A stretch of DNA of 64,000 bases from Avichristensenella sp031549905 (GCA_031549905.1 JAVBPC010000027.1:34185-98184); one strand, 5' to 3'; numbered from the stretch's first letter, positions 42,353 through 51,542 are shown. The notes: generated by a model not told the origin, from the letters alone. Program-made: numbers and translations.

Positions 42353-42419
42353 AATAAGAAATTCTTAAGGATTGCCTAAGAGAAATCCTCCGAACGGCAG
42401 ATGCCAACTGTAGTTTAAT
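42353..42419 (+). promoter_or_regulatory. Probable activator-dependent vanH promoter with three 11-bp-spaced half-sites
   Basis: AATAAG (42353), CTTAAG (42364) and CCTAAG (42375) recur with strict 11-bp spacing, one DNA turn, as for OmpR-type response regulators. A TTTAAT -10 box (42414-42419) lacks a -35 partner, as expected if bound regulator recruits polymerase. VanR is the obvious candidate. Confidence 0.55.
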
Positions 42420-42439
42420 GTCGGCATAGGAGGTTCGAT

Positions 42440-43408
42440 ATGGCTGATGGAATGATGACTGTTTTCGGTTGTGAAAAAGACGAACGGCGGCTGTTTGACC
42501 AATACGCTGTGCATTGCGGCATTGATATTCTTTGTATGGAAGAGACGCTGCGGCCCGACAATGCCCGCGGCGTTATGCTGGGAAGCGCGGTCAGCGTGAA
42601 TCACAAAACCCCTATCGATGCCCGGCTGATCCGGGCGCTGCAGCGCCGCGGCGTGCACTATCTCTCTTCCCGCAGCGTTGGGCTCGACCACATTGACCTG
42701 ATCGCGGCAAAAGCTGCGGGCATTCATGTGGAAAATGTGACTTATTCGCCGGAAAGCGTTGCGGAATATACGGTTATGCTGATGCTGATGGCACTTAGAA
42801 ACGTGGGGTCCATGCTGCGCCGCATGAACGGCAACGACTTTCGCCTGGAAGAAAGGCGCGGGGCGGAGCTTCGCGATGTGACCGTCGGCGTGATCGGCAC
42901 AGGGCGGATCGGAAAAGCGGTGATCGGGCTTCTGACCGGCTTTGGGTGCAGGATTCTGGCCCACGATCCGCACCCATCCGCAAATGTGACCTATGTGGGC
43001 CTTCATGATCTTCTGGAAGACAGCGACCTGGTAACGCTGCACCTGCCGCTGACCGGCGCCACCCGGCACCTTCTAAGCCGTGCCCGCATCGCAAAAATGC
43101 GGCGGGGCGCAATCCTTGTCAATACTGCGCGCGGTGCGCTGGTGGATACGGCAGCGCTGACGGACGCCCTTGCGCATGGCAGGATCGCATGCGCGGCACT
43201 GGATGTCGTTGAGGGTGAGGACGGATGGTTTTACCAGGATTGCTCCGCGCTTCCGCCGCCGCCATTTGCACGCCTGCTTGCGCTGCCAAACGCCATTGTA
43301 ACGCCGCACACCGCATTCTACACCGAACACGCGCTGCGCGACATCGTGCATAATACGGTTCACGGTTTTCTGGATTCCATAGGGGGTGCAAACAGATGGG
43401 TAGGTTGA
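42440..43408 (+). CDS. vanH: D-lactate dehydrogenase VanH
   Basis: The 322-residue enzyme reduces pyruvate to D-lactate for the D-Ala-D-Lac ligase. It is a D-2-hydroxyacid dehydrogenase with SVGLDHIDLIAAKAAGI, YSPESVAEYTVMLMLM, the NAD-binding VTVGVIGTGRIGKAVIG, catalytic Arg in LVNTARGALVD, Glu in LDVVEGEDG and His in VTPHTAFYTEHALRDIV. The YSPESVAEYTVM and VVEGEDG stretches are typical of VanH. AGGAGG precedes the ATG. The 3' end overlaps the ligase gene by 13 nt, and an 11-bp periodic element lies in the promoter. Confidence 0.95.
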   Translation: MADGMMTVFGCEKDERRLFDQYAVHCGIDILCMEETLRPDNARGVMLGSAVSVNHKTPIDARLIRALQRRGVHYLSSRSVGLDHIDLIAAKAAGIHVENVTYSPESVAEYTVMLMLMALRNVGSMLRRMNGNDFRLEERRGAELRDVTVGVIGTGRIGKAVIGLLTGFGCRILAHDPHPSANVTYVGLHDLLEDSDLVTLHLPLTGATRHLLSRARIAKMRRGAILVNTARGALVDTAALTDALAHGRIACAALDVVEGEDGWFYQDCSALPPPPFARLLALPNAIVTPHTAFYTEHALRDIVHNTVHGFLDSIGGANRWVG

Positions 43409-44436
43409 CGATGCTGGTTCTATTCGGGGGAATGTCCGAAGAGCACTCCGTATCGGTAAAATCGGCAAGGGAGCTTTCGAAAAACCTGGATGCGGCGAAA
43501 TACGCCGCGATCTATGTGCGCATCGGGCGGGATGGCATCTGGCGGATGGTGGATTCCCCGGAGGGAAACCCCGAGGCGGGCGTGTGCGTCTCGCCGTCAA
43601 TTGGCCGGGGGGATAAAGCGCTCACGGTGCTCAAAGGCGGGCGGTATGGGTTGCTGCCTGTGGATATCGCGTTTCCGATGCTGCATGGAAGGTATGGCGA
43701 GGATGGCGCGGTACAGGGGCTGCTTGAAATGGCCGGTATCCCCTATGTAGGGTGCGGGATCGCCGCATCGGCGCTCTGCATGGACAAGGCGCTCACCTAT
43801 CTGACCGCGTCAGGGGCCGGTGTGCGCGTGCCGCGCCACGGGCAGCTATTCGAAGGCGATGATATCACGCCCGGCGATTTAAAATACCCGCTGTTCGTCA
43901 AGCCGGCGCGATCCGGGTCATCGTTCGGCGTCACCAAAGTGTGCGATCCCTCTTCGCTTGCATCCGCCGTGCGCGAAGCCCGGCGCTACGACAGCAAGGT
44001 GCTGCTGGAAGAGTCCGTCGCCGGGGTTGAAATCGGGTGTGCGGTGCTTGGGGCCAGGGAACATTTGCTCGTCGGTGCCCTTGATCAGATCAACCTATCG
44101 GGCGGCTTTTTCCGCATTCATCAGGAAATCAGCCCGGAAACGGGGTCGGAAAACGCAACCATCCGCGTGCCTGCCCCCATTTCGGAGCAAGCGCGCGCCC
44201 GCGCGGTGGAAACCGCAAAAAAGGTGTACCGCGCGCTTGGCTGCCAGGGGCTTGCGCGTGTGGATATGTTCCTGACAGAGGATGAGCAGGTGGTGCTCAA
44301 TGAGGTCAACAGCATGCCCGGCCTTACCTCGTACAGCCGCTATCCGCGCATGATGGCGGCGGCCGGCATCCCGATGTGCGAAGTGATTGACCGCCTAATC
44401 GATCTGGCGATAGAACAAGGAGATGGCAAGCCATGA
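43396..44436 (+). CDS. D-alanine--D-lactate ligase (VanA/VanB type)
   Basis: The 346-residue ATP-grasp ligase joins D-Ala to D-lactate, producing precursors with low vancomycin affinity. Family motifs run in order: LFGGMSEEHSVSVKSA, AFPMLHGRYGEDGAVQG, YVGCGIAASALCMDKALTY, FVKPARSGSSFGVTKV, FFRIHQEISPETGSEN, RVDMFLTEDEQVVLNEVNS and MPGLTSYSRYPRMM. His242 in the omega-loop FRIHQE is the residue that distinguishes D-Lac from D-Ala-D-Ala and D-Ser ligases, where Tyr or other residues replace it. It is clearly closer to VanA/VanB than to housekeeping Ddl, but I cannot assign a lettered type without alignment. It overlaps vanH by 13 nt and vanY by 4 nt. Confidence 0.95.
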   Translation: MGRLTMLVLFGGMSEEHSVSVKSARELSKNLDAAKYAAIYVRIGRDGIWRMVDSPEGNPEAGVCVSPSIGRGDKALTVLKGGRYGLLPVDIAFPMLHGRYGEDGAVQGLLEMAGIPYVGCGIAASALCMDKALTYLTASGAGVRVPRHGQLFEGDDITPGDLKYPLFVKPARSGSSFGVTKVCDPSSLASAVREARRYDSKVLLEESVAGVEIGCAVLGAREHLLVGALDQINLSGGFFRIHQEISPETGSENATIRVPAPISEQARARAVETAKKVYRALGCQGLARVDMFLTEDEQVVLNEVNSMPGLTSYSRYPRMMAAAGIPMCEVIDRLIDLAIEQGDGKP

Positions 44437-45101
44437 AAAGGTTTTTTAAAGGAATACTATGCGGTATGGTGGTCTTTTCCTTGCTGGCAGTAAGCGGCAG
44501 CATTCTACGGGATCAACTGCCCGGCGTGCCCGTCATGCTGGCAGAGTCCGCGCATGCCGCGCCCAAAAGCGTATTGCTGGTCAATGCGTGGCACCCTCTG
44601 CCGGCCGGTTTTGCCGCGGATGATCTTGTGAACCTTTACGGCGAAAAGCGGCACTTCAAGCTGGCGGCCAGCGATATCTGCCTGACGCGGGAAGCATTTG
44701 AAGCGGCGAACCAAATGTTTCGGCAGGCAAGCCGGGATGGGATTGACGGATTTACCATCACCAGCGGCTATCGCACGGCGGAAAAGCAGCGCGCGCTATA
44801 CGAAAACGATGAAAACGGCACGGCGGCAATGCCTGGCACAAGCGAGCACCAGAGCGGGCTTGCTTTCGATGTCACAACGCGCTACGATAGCGGGAGCTTT
44901 GCGGATACCGCGCAGTTTCGCTGGCTGAGCGAACACTGCTGGGAATACGGCTTCATTCTTCGATATCCAGAAGGCCGGGAGGAGACCACCGGCGTTCCCT
45001 ACGAGCCCTGGCACTACCGGTATGTGGGCGTTGAGATTGCGCAGGAAATACGCGCAAACGGCTGGACGCTGGAGGATTATTGCGAAAGGAACGGCGCATA
45101 A
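44433..45101 (+). CDS. vanY: Membrane-anchored D,D-carboxypeptidase VanY
   Basis: This 222-residue protein has an N-terminal membrane anchor (GILCGMVVFSLLAVSGSIL) and an extracellular peptidase M15B domain. The zinc ligands lie in TSEHQSGLAFDV (His and Asp) and in EPWHYRYVG (His), with FTITSGYRTAEKQ and a catalytic Glu before PWHYRY. It removes the terminal D-Ala from any remaining pentapeptide precursors. The start lies inside the ligase stop codon (ATGA), so translation is coupled. The position between the ligase and vanX differs from the vanB and vanD order, where vanY precedes vanH. Confidence 0.93.
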   Translation: MKRFFKGILCGMVVFSLLAVSGSILRDQLPGVPVMLAESAHAAPKSVLLVNAWHPLPAGFAADDLVNLYGEKRHFKLAASDICLTREAFEAANQMFRQASRDGIDGFTITSGYRTAEKQRALYENDENGTAAMPGTSEHQSGLAFDVTTRYDSGSFADTAQFRWLSEHCWEYGFILRYPEGREETTGVPYEPWHYRYVGVEIAQEIRANGWTLEDYCERNGA

Positions 45102-45102
45102 C

Positions 45103-45708
45103 ATGATGGAAGGGTTTGTCTACCTGGATGATGTGCTGCCCGGCGTGTTTTGGGATGCGAAATATGCCGGTGCGGATAATCTGACCGGCGCGGCGGTGGA
45201 CGGCTATCATGTCAACCGCATTATCGGCACGTGCGAGATGGCCGAAGCGCTTCTTGAAGCGGTTTCCCTTGCGGCAAAGCAAGGCTACGCGCTGCTACTT
45301 TGGGATGGTTACCGCCCGCAGCGCGCCGTGGACTGCTTCCTGCGCTGGGCAAACTCCCCGGAGGATGGGCGTACCAAGGCCAGACATTATCCGAACATCG
45401 GCAAGCAAGAGATCGTTTCACTGGGTTATGTAATGGCAAAATCCGGGCACAGCAGGGGCAGCGCGGTGGATTTGACGCTATGCGACTGCCAAGGGCGGAC
45501 GGCAGAGATGGGCGGCGGTTTTGACCTGATGGATGTGCTTTCACATCATGGCGCGGAGGGTCTGCCCTGGGTTGCGACCCGAAACCGCGGAATTCTGCGC
45601 GAAATCATGGAAGCTTCCGGGTTTAACGCCTACACGCAGGAATGGTGGCACTATTCGCTGCAAAGCGAACCCTACCCCGACCGGTATTTCGATTTCCCGA
45701 TTGAATAG
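45103..45708 (+). CDS. vanX: D-alanyl-D-alanine dipeptidase VanX
   Basis: The 201-residue cytoplasmic zinc peptidase hydrolyses D-Ala-D-Ala so that only D-Ala-D-Lac enters the wall. VanX hallmarks are LLLWDGYRPQRAVDCFLRWA (the active-site Arg), SGHSRGSAVDLTL (zinc His and Asp), MGGGFDLMDVLSHH and EWWHYSL (catalytic Glu and zinc His). The length matches VanX (202). Two ATGs at 45103 and 45106 are possible; GAAAGG lies upstream, and the gene begins 1 nt after the vanY stop. It ends the H-ligase-Y-X transcript. Confidence 0.95.
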   Translation: MMEGFVYLDDVLPGVFWDAKYAGADNLTGAAVDGYHVNRIIGTCEMAEALLEAVSLAAKQGYALLLWDGYRPQRAVDCFLRWANSPEDGRTKARHYPNIGKQEIVSLGYVMAKSGHSRGSAVDLTLCDCQGRTAEMGGGFDLMDVLSHHGAEGLPWVATRNRGILREIMEASGFNAYTQEWWHYSLQSEPYPDRYFDFPIE

Positions 45709-45735
45709 AAGCGGGGAAGTGAAACAAAGCCTCTA

Positions 45736-45764
45736 TTGACAAGCCGGCGGCATGCCCCTATGCT
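45736..45764 (+). promoter_or_regulatory. Promoter of vanR-vanS
   Basis: TTGACA (45736-45741) and TATGCT (45759-45764) are spaced by 17 bp in the 77-nt gap between vanX and vanR. A good -35 box here, absent at vanH, suggests constitutive expression of the regulators. Confidence 0.75.
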
Positions 45765-45785
45765 GTTTAGGGCGGTGGTGATGAG

Positions 45786-46484
45786 ATGAACGAGAAAATT
45801 ATGATCGTGGATGATGAACGGGAAATCGCGGACCTTGTGGAGTTTTACCTGAAAAACGAAGGGTACGAGGTTCTCAAATTCTATAACGGTGCGGATGCTT
45901 TGCGGTGCGCACGCGAGCAGCCGCTTGATCTCGCCATACTGGATATCATGCTTCCTGGCGCAGATGGCTATGAAATATGCCGCTCCATCCGGGAAGAGCA
46001 TACATATCCTATTCTGATGCTGACGGCAAAAGAAGAGGAGATCGACAAGATTACCGGCCTTGCGCTTGGCGCGGATGACTATGTCACAAAGCCGTTTCGC
46101 CCGCTGGAACTGGTGGCACGCGTCAAAGCGCAGCTTCGGCGCCACACGCGGTACAACGATGGGCACACCGACCGCCGCGAAAATGTGCTGACGGTGCGCG
46201 GCCTTGCGCTAAACCTGGATACGCGCGAATGCACGCTGGATGAGAAGCCTTTGCAACTGACGCCGATCGAGTTCTCCATTCTGTGGCTGCTAAGTGAATC
46301 GCCCGGCAAGGTCATCCCTGCGGAAGAGATATTTGAGCGCGTATGGGGCGAAAAATATCTGAATAACTCCAACAACACCGTCATGGTGCACATACGGCAC
46401 CTGCGGGAAAAGCTGCATGATTCGCCCGAGAGGCCAAAGTATATTCGGACCGTATGGGGAGTTGGATATAAACTTGAAAAATGA
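45786..46484 (+). CDS. vanR: Response regulator VanR (OmpR/PhoB family)
   Basis: The 232-residue regulator has a receiver domain with the acidic pair IVDDEREIADLVEFYL, phosphoacceptor Asp53 in LAILDIMLPGADGYEIC (the same number as in VanR of enterococci), the switch Thr in MLTAKEEEID and Lys in DDYVTKPFRPLEL. The C-terminal winged helix includes LTPIEFSILWLLSESPGKVI and NTVMVHIRHLREKL. It probably binds the 11-bp periodic sites before vanH. It is translated from its own promoter and overlaps vanS by 11 nt. Confidence 0.95.
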   Translation: MNEKIMIVDDEREIADLVEFYLKNEGYEVLKFYNGADALRCAREQPLDLAILDIMLPGADGYEICRSIREEHTYPILMLTAKEEEIDKITGLALGADDYVTKPFRPLELVARVKAQLRRHTRYNDGHTDRRENVLTVRGLALNLDTRECTLDEKPLQLTPIEFSILWLLSESPGKVIPAEEIFERVWGEKYLNNSNNTVMVHIRHLREKLHDSPERPKYIRTVWGVGYKLEK

Positions 46485-47466
46485 TGAAGCAAAATTCCTG
46501 CGCAAATGCGTGCTGATCGCACTTGCCATCATTATGTCGGTCATGGTTGTGCTATGGGTGTGCGACACGATGTTCAACGGCGCGCTGCTGAACCTCTATG
46601 CCTTTCTTTTTGTCAGAAACTTGCCCGCCCGGTCCGTGCTGCTTGGGCTGGGTGTGCTTTTGATGCTGCTCGTTTCGCTGGTTGGCGTTGTGGCCGCGTA
46701 TAGAACCTACATGTCGCAGCATGCATTGTATCTGGATGCCAAAGCCGAGGCGGAGCGCGCAAAAGCGCTGTCAGAAATAGAGATGCAGCGCAAAAGCGAT
46801 TTGATTACCTACCTCGCGCACGACCTCAAGACGCCGCTTGCATCGGTTATCGCATACCTGAACCTGTTGGATGAATCGCCGGAGCTTGCGCCGGAGCAAC
46901 GGGCCAAATACGTTGGCATTGCGCTTGACAAGGCGTACAGGCTGGAGCATCTCATCGAGGAGCTGTTTGAGATCATCCGCTTCAACCTTCAGACGATTTC
47001 GCTCAACGAGGAGAGCATCAAGCTGAAATTTATGCTGGAGCAGCTGGCGGATGAGTTTTACCCTATCTTGCTTCCGCAGGGCAAGCGCATCTGTGTTTCA
47101 TGCGATGAGGGCATCATCTTGCACGGCGATTCGGACAAGCTGGCCCGCGTTTTCAACAATATCCTGAAAAACGCCACCGCTTACAGCTACGAAAATACCG
47201 AGATATCCGTTTCCGCACAGCAGAACAATGACGGAACCGAAATCCGGTTTGAGAACCACGGCGACCCCATCCCCAAGCAAAAGCAAGAAGTTATCTTTGA
47301 TAAGTTCTACCGGTTGGATGCATCGCGTGCCACAAAGACGGGCGGTGCCGGACTGGGGCTTGCCATCGCTAAAGAGATCGTCCAGGCGCATGGCGGCAGC
47401 GTATCGGTGGATAGCAGTGCGGCAGCGACGGTTTTTACCGTGTTCATTCCAGTCTTGCCCGAATGA
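46474..47466 (+). CDS. vanS: Sensor histidine kinase VanS
   Basis: The ~330-residue kinase has two membrane helices (VLIALAIIMSVMVVLWVC and VLLGLGVLLMLLVSLVGVVAA) with only a short extracellular loop between them. The phosphoacceptor motif SDLITYLAHDLKTPLASVIA closely matches VanS, followed by the ATPase motifs VFNNILKNATAYSY and TGGAGLGLAIAKEIVQAHGG. The short loop is like VanS of VanA/VanB type and unlike long-sensor kinases. The start is not certain: TTG at 46474, 12 nt after GGGGAG and overlapping vanR by 11 nt, is preferred; another TTG lies at 46462. It controls phosphorylation of VanR in response to glycopeptides or wall stress. Confidence 0.92.
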   Translation: MKNDEAKFLRKCVLIALAIIMSVMVVLWVCDTMFNGALLNLYAFLFVRNLPARSVLLGLGVLLMLLVSLVGVVAAYRTYMSQHALYLDAKAEAERAKALSEIEMQRKSDLITYLAHDLKTPLASVIAYLNLLDESPELAPEQRAKYVGIALDKAYRLEHLIEELFEIIRFNLQTISLNEESIKLKFMLEQLADEFYPILLPQGKRICVSCDEGIILHGDSDKLARVFNNILKNATAYSYENTEISVSAQQNNDGTEIRFENHGDPIPKQKQEVIFDKFYRLDASRATKTGGAGLGLAIAKEIVQAHGGSVSVDSSAAATVFTVFIPVLPE

Positions 47467-47550
47467 GGCGAGAGCCTTTGTTTCCTGTGGCTTTCTGCAC
47501 CTTGCCATTGTAGCGTGTAGGCAAATAGCGTAACAAAAATGGCATGTGAT

Positions 47551-48720
47551 CGGGCAAAAAGCCGGACAGGTTTCCTGTGCACGGCATTCATCCATGGCGG
47601 GAAACGCTAAGCCGCTGGACGCGGGAAGGAAAGCCTGCGGGCGTACACCACAACCAAGCGCTAGGGCTGGATCAGGACTATGACACCGTGATGCTTCCTC
47701 TGAACCTTGGTATCTCGCCCCACTGTTTGATGTCACCGTACTTGAGCGTACTGCGGAGCGCATCACCGTACGAGACGAATTCGGCGTAGTGCGCCGTATG
47801 TTTCATGAGGAGTACGCTATCACAGGCGGAACCATGATGCTCACCGGTGAAACCGGTTGCATGAGTGAGTTTTTGTCATACCCGCTGACCGATAGGGCGA
47901 GTTGGGAAAGGCTTTGGCAAGACCGTTTTGCCGTGGATTTTTCATTGCACGTGCCGCGCGATTGGGAGGGCCAGGCGGCTCAGCTCCGCGCGGCCGCAAA
48001 AGAAAAATACCTCATGGCGCGGGGCTATTCCATCATGGGGGCCGTGGGTGGCCTGCGGCAAATGATGGGACTCGGAGATTTTGCCTATGCGCTTGCGGAT
48101 GATCCGGATTGGATTCGTGAAATGTGGCGTCAGCTTATCGCCCTGTGGAAGAGCATCTTTGATAGGGCCCTCAAGGATGTGCCGATCGACCACGTCATCT
48201 TTTTTGAGGATATGTGCGCCAAACACGGTCCCCTTATCTCACCACAGATGTATCAGGATTTTTTCGGCGGCGGGTATAGTGAACTGATCGCTTTTCTGCG
48301 CGAACGCGGCGTACACCTGTTTGATCTGGATACGGACGGCAACGCGGTGCGCATGATTCCCGCCTATCTCGGGCTTGGCGACAATATGCTGTCCCCGTGT
48401 CAGGCGAGCGCCGGCATGGGCGCGGAAGAAGTTCTGCGGGCGTATCCAACGCTGCAGCTGCACGGCGGTATCGACAACACGATTCTGGCATTTGGTGACA
48501 GGCAAACAATCGAGGATGAGGTACGCCGCAAGTACGCCGCGGCCTGGCGCTATAGCCGGTACATTCCCGCGCCGGAACATGGAATCGCGCACAATGTTTC
48601 GTGGGATAACATTCGGTACTTTGCGGACGCCTGCTTGCGGTATAGTGTACAGGCGCCACAGGAAGAAACGGTTGAGGCACGATTGTTTTTTCCTGGGCGA
48701 GTCAGGGTAAAAAGGGGGAG
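47551..48720 (+). pseudogene. Uroporphyrinogen-decarboxylase-family gene, decayed copy 1
   Basis: Translation shows a URO-D/MtaA-like protein in pieces. The 5' part reads PDRFPVHGIHPWRETLSRW but has a stop just upstream and no start. Near 47720 the frame shifts and continues as LFDVTVLERTAERITVRDE, then HVIFFEDMCAKHGPLISPQMY, and the family's core LQLHGGIDNTILAFGD and HNVSWDNIRYFADACLRYS. The reading frame then runs without a stop into the next gene's start. Family members are methyltransferases or decarboxylases often encoded beside LplB/YtcP sugar transporters, which matches the wreckage that follows. No function is expected from this copy. Confidence 0.85.
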
Positions 48721-48727
48721 ATTTGTC

Positions 48728-49394
48728 ATGGTTGCACGCCACATACCGTCAAAGCGCTGGCAAAGGGTACTTCGCAACTGGCGGCTGTACCTGCTGCTGC
48801 CGGTGGTGGTATACTTCATTTCATCGTGCTCTCCCTGCTGCTCAACGAGGTGCGCAGCAAACGGTACAAAAAGCTTGTGCAGACCGTAACCTACGCGCCG
48901 CACTTCATCTCCATCGTGGTGTTCGTCTTCATGATCACTACCTTCCTCAACCCTTCCACCGGCATCATCAACATCCTGCGCAGGATGATCGGGCTTGAGA
49001 GCGTGCACTTTATGCAGTACGCCGGATACTTCAACACCATCTATGTGCTGTCCGGCATCTGGCAAGGGGCCGGCTGGGGTTGTGTCCACATTGCCGCGCT
49101 TTCTGCGGTCGATCCTGATCTATATGAGGCGGGGTGGCCGCTGATCCTGCCCGGTGCGGTGTCTGCGTACAATATCATCGTCACGCGCACCTTTTTTGAA
49201 ACTTCCGTCCCGCATGAACTGTTTGATTCCGCCCGCATTGACGGCTGCACCGACTATGGGTACCTCCTGCGCATACCGCTGAAATCATCAAGTACGGGCT
49301 GATCATTGTCTCGTCCATTCCCATGATGGCGGTGTATCCATTCATCCAAAAGTACTTTGTCAAGGGCGTCATGATCGGTTCGGTAAAAGGGTAA
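48728..49394 (+). pseudogene. Fused remnants of LplB and YtcP ABC permease genes
   Basis: AAGGGGGAG and an ATG at 48728 start an LplB-type permease (WRLYLLLPVVVYFI). About 80 residues are then deleted near 48820 and the frame changes to LSLLLNEVRSKRYKKLVQTV, YAPHFISIVVFVFMIT and HIAALSAVDPDLYEA. Near 49133 the sequence jumps into the C-terminal half of a YtcP-type permease (AYNIIVTRTFFETSVPHELF, ARIDGCTDYGYLLRIPL). Near 49285 a further deletion joins it to the final YtcP segment AVYPFIQKYFVKGVMIGSVKG. Three internal deletions in 670 bp show that two permease genes have collapsed into one fragment. Confidence 0.88.
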
Positions 49395-49441
49395 AACCGG
49401 CTCGCAAGCGTTGGGTAGAGAAAACGAAAGGGGCATGTTAC

Positions 49442-50435
49442 ATGAAAAAGCTCGTCTCCCTCCTTCTGGCGCTTTGCCTGCTGGGCCTTGGCTCCGCTTT
49501 GGCATAGATCCCCGCCACCTTCCAGGCGGAAGGGTATCCTGTTGTTACGGAACCGGTCACCCTTACGGTGGGCTATATGCGCGTTGCGGAAGCGCCGCCG
49601 TACAAGACCATGCAAGTCCGGAAGGATTTCCAGGAAATGACCGGCGTTACCCTGGCGTTCGAGGAACTTCCGGTGAGCAACGCCAATGAGACGTTCAACC
49701 TGCTGATGGCCACAGGCGAGTATCCCGATATCTGGTACAGGCGCATCGCGGGCGTAGAAAACAGCACGGTAGACGCTATCTACGGCCCGGAAGGCATCTT
49801 CCTGCCGCTCAACAACCTGATCGGCAAGTACGCGCCCAACATCAAGAAAATGCTTGAAACCGAAAACATGGTTCAGGAACAGATTCCGGTGGATGGCGTC
49901 ATCTACTCTTTGCCCCGCGTAGGTCACAACAGCCACATGTATGTGGAGGACAAGTGGTACATCAACGATGTCTGGCTGAAAAAACTGGGGGCTTGAGGTG
50001 CCGACCACGCCGACGGAACTGCGTACCGTGCTGGAAGCCTTCCGCGACAATGACTGCAATGGCAACGGCGACCCGAACGACGAAATTCCGCTGGCGCTGT
50101 GGGCAGGGTACTATGGCATGGGTTCGCTCTACAGCCCGTAGGGCGTTGTCTACAACCAGTTTGACCACATGATGGTGAAGGATGGGCAGCTCATCTTTGT
50201 GCCCATGGCCGAGGGATACCGCGAAGACCTGGCCTACTGGAACGGCATGTACAAGGATGGCCTGCTCTGGGACCAGTCGTTCACCATCGGCAACAATGAG
50301 CTCAACGCGATGGCGCAGAGCGAGGACGCGGTTTATGGCAGCTATATCCGCCACGTCGGCGATTATGTGGTGGGCATCAACCGGCATTCCGGCATGCAGA
50401 CCTGTTTTCGATACGGGGAGTTTTTGTTCCCATGA
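49442..50435 (+). pseudogene. Extracellular solute-binding protein gene, decayed
   Basis: The first 22 codons encode a signal peptide (MKKLVSLLLALCLLGLGSAL), but a TAG follows at about 49506. The frame resumes as VTLTVGYMRVAEAPPYKTMQ through LLMATGEYPDIWYRRIAG and VEDKWYINDVWLKKLG. A frameshift occurs near 49990, then EVPTTPTELRTVLEAFRDND and a calcium-loop-like CNGNGDPNDEIPLA, a second TAG near 50140, and a last part ending DYVVGINRHSGMQTCFRYGE near 50430. It is the LipO-type partner of the two permease remnants and lacks roughly its last third. Confidence 0.9.
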
Positions 50436-50510
50436 TGCCATATGAGGTGGGCGAATGTCTGGCCAATGGGCCTGGGCATATCTTGCGCAAAAAGGAGTGG
50501 GCGCTGGGTG

Positions 50511-51395
50511 ATGACTAGCAAGGAAAGGGTCATGAATGCGGTGAATCATCGGCCCGTGGACAGACTGCCCATCGATTTATGGGCGGATAAAGTGGTATGG
50601 GAAAGGATGGCGGAATACTTCGGGCAAACATATGAAGGCGTACAAACCCTGCTGGGCGTGGATGTGCACAGCATCCGCCCTGTGCAAGCGGCGCAAACGC
50701 CTGCCATGCCTGGTGCAAGCGGCATGTGGTACGATGAGTGGGGTGTCGGGGACCGGCGGGTTTCTACTGCAACCGGGCATCATGACGACTGTGTTTTTCA
50801 TCCGCTGGCGGAGGCGAAAACCGTACGGGAAGTGGAAGCCTATCCATGGCCGGACCGGACGAACTTTCGCTTTGATACCGCCCTGCCCCTATGCAAGCAG
50901 TTTGATCAGTACGCCCTTGTCGGCGAGAACGGCCATTTTTTCTGCCCAGGCACAGACCTGCGCGGAAATGAAACATGGTTCATCGATATCCTGGAGCAGT
51001 CGGCCGTGGCGGAAGCCATCATGCGCCACATGCAGCAGTATTGGCTGGCATACTCCGGCGCCATGCTTAAAAGCTCCGAAGGCATGCTGGATATCTTTTA
51101 CCTGGCCGATGATTACGCCAGCCAGTTGGGCCTGATGATCAGCGTAGACTGTTGGCGCTCTTTTTTCCGCCCGTACCTGTCCGAACTCGTGGCACTGGGG
51201 AAAAAGCACGGCAAGAAGATATTCTTCCATTCCTGTGATGCGGTGCGCAGGCTCATTCCGGAGCTGATCGATCTGGGTGTGGATATCCTAGAGCAATTTT
51301 CGGAAAGATTCGGAATGGATTTGCCAGGGTTTTGCCGTTTCGCTAAGCCGAGGGAGCAAGGCGTAGCAGCGCTGCGTCGCGTGGATAGCGCTTGA
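50511..51395 (+). pseudogene. Uroporphyrinogen-decarboxylase-family methyltransferase gene truncated by a MITE-like element
   Basis: From ATG 50511 (AAAGGAGTGG upstream) the frame encodes a URO-D-family protein: RVMNAVNHRPVDRLPIDLWA, WYDEWGVGDRRVS, LVGENGHFFCPGTDLRGN, LDIFYLADDYASQLGLMISV and GKKIFFHSCDAVRRLIPELI. At residue ~260, right after the conserved DLGVDIL, it runs into the repeat at 51289 and ends 35 codons later inside it. The roughly 90 C-terminal residues expected (the NPVQ, GGID and HN segments) are absent on the far side. The protein would lack part of its barrel, so it is probably non-functional. Confidence 0.8.
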
Positions 51396-51542
51396 CCGAA
51401 GGTCAAGCCGAGTGGGTAAAGAATCGAAGATTCTGCCCACGATGCCCGGCGGCAAGTTTACGCCGCCGCCGGGGCGTCAGAGGCAACGCGAGGCGGCAAA
51501 AGATCCGCAAAGGCGTTCCGAATGTTTTCGCAAAATGCTCTA
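51289..51542. repeat. MITE-like palindromic element, copy 2 (254 bp, TA-flanked)
   Basis: The first ~110 bp and last ~60 bp match the element at 6445-6605 closely, including both termini and the flanking TA. A ~93-bp internal insert adds further hairpins: GCTTGACC-GAA-GGTCAAGC, GTGGGTAAAGAATC-GAA-GATTCTGCCCAC, and a GCGGC/GCCGC stem. The left end interrupts a URO-D-family gene. The right end supplies the TAG stop codon of the glycosidase gene on the other strand. Confidence 0.8.

Noticed and set aside
41406..47466. Recent Tn1549-type acquisition of the van genes
   Set aside because: No integrase, excisionase or conjugation genes flank the cluster, its order differs from vanB, and its base composition resembles its neighbours.
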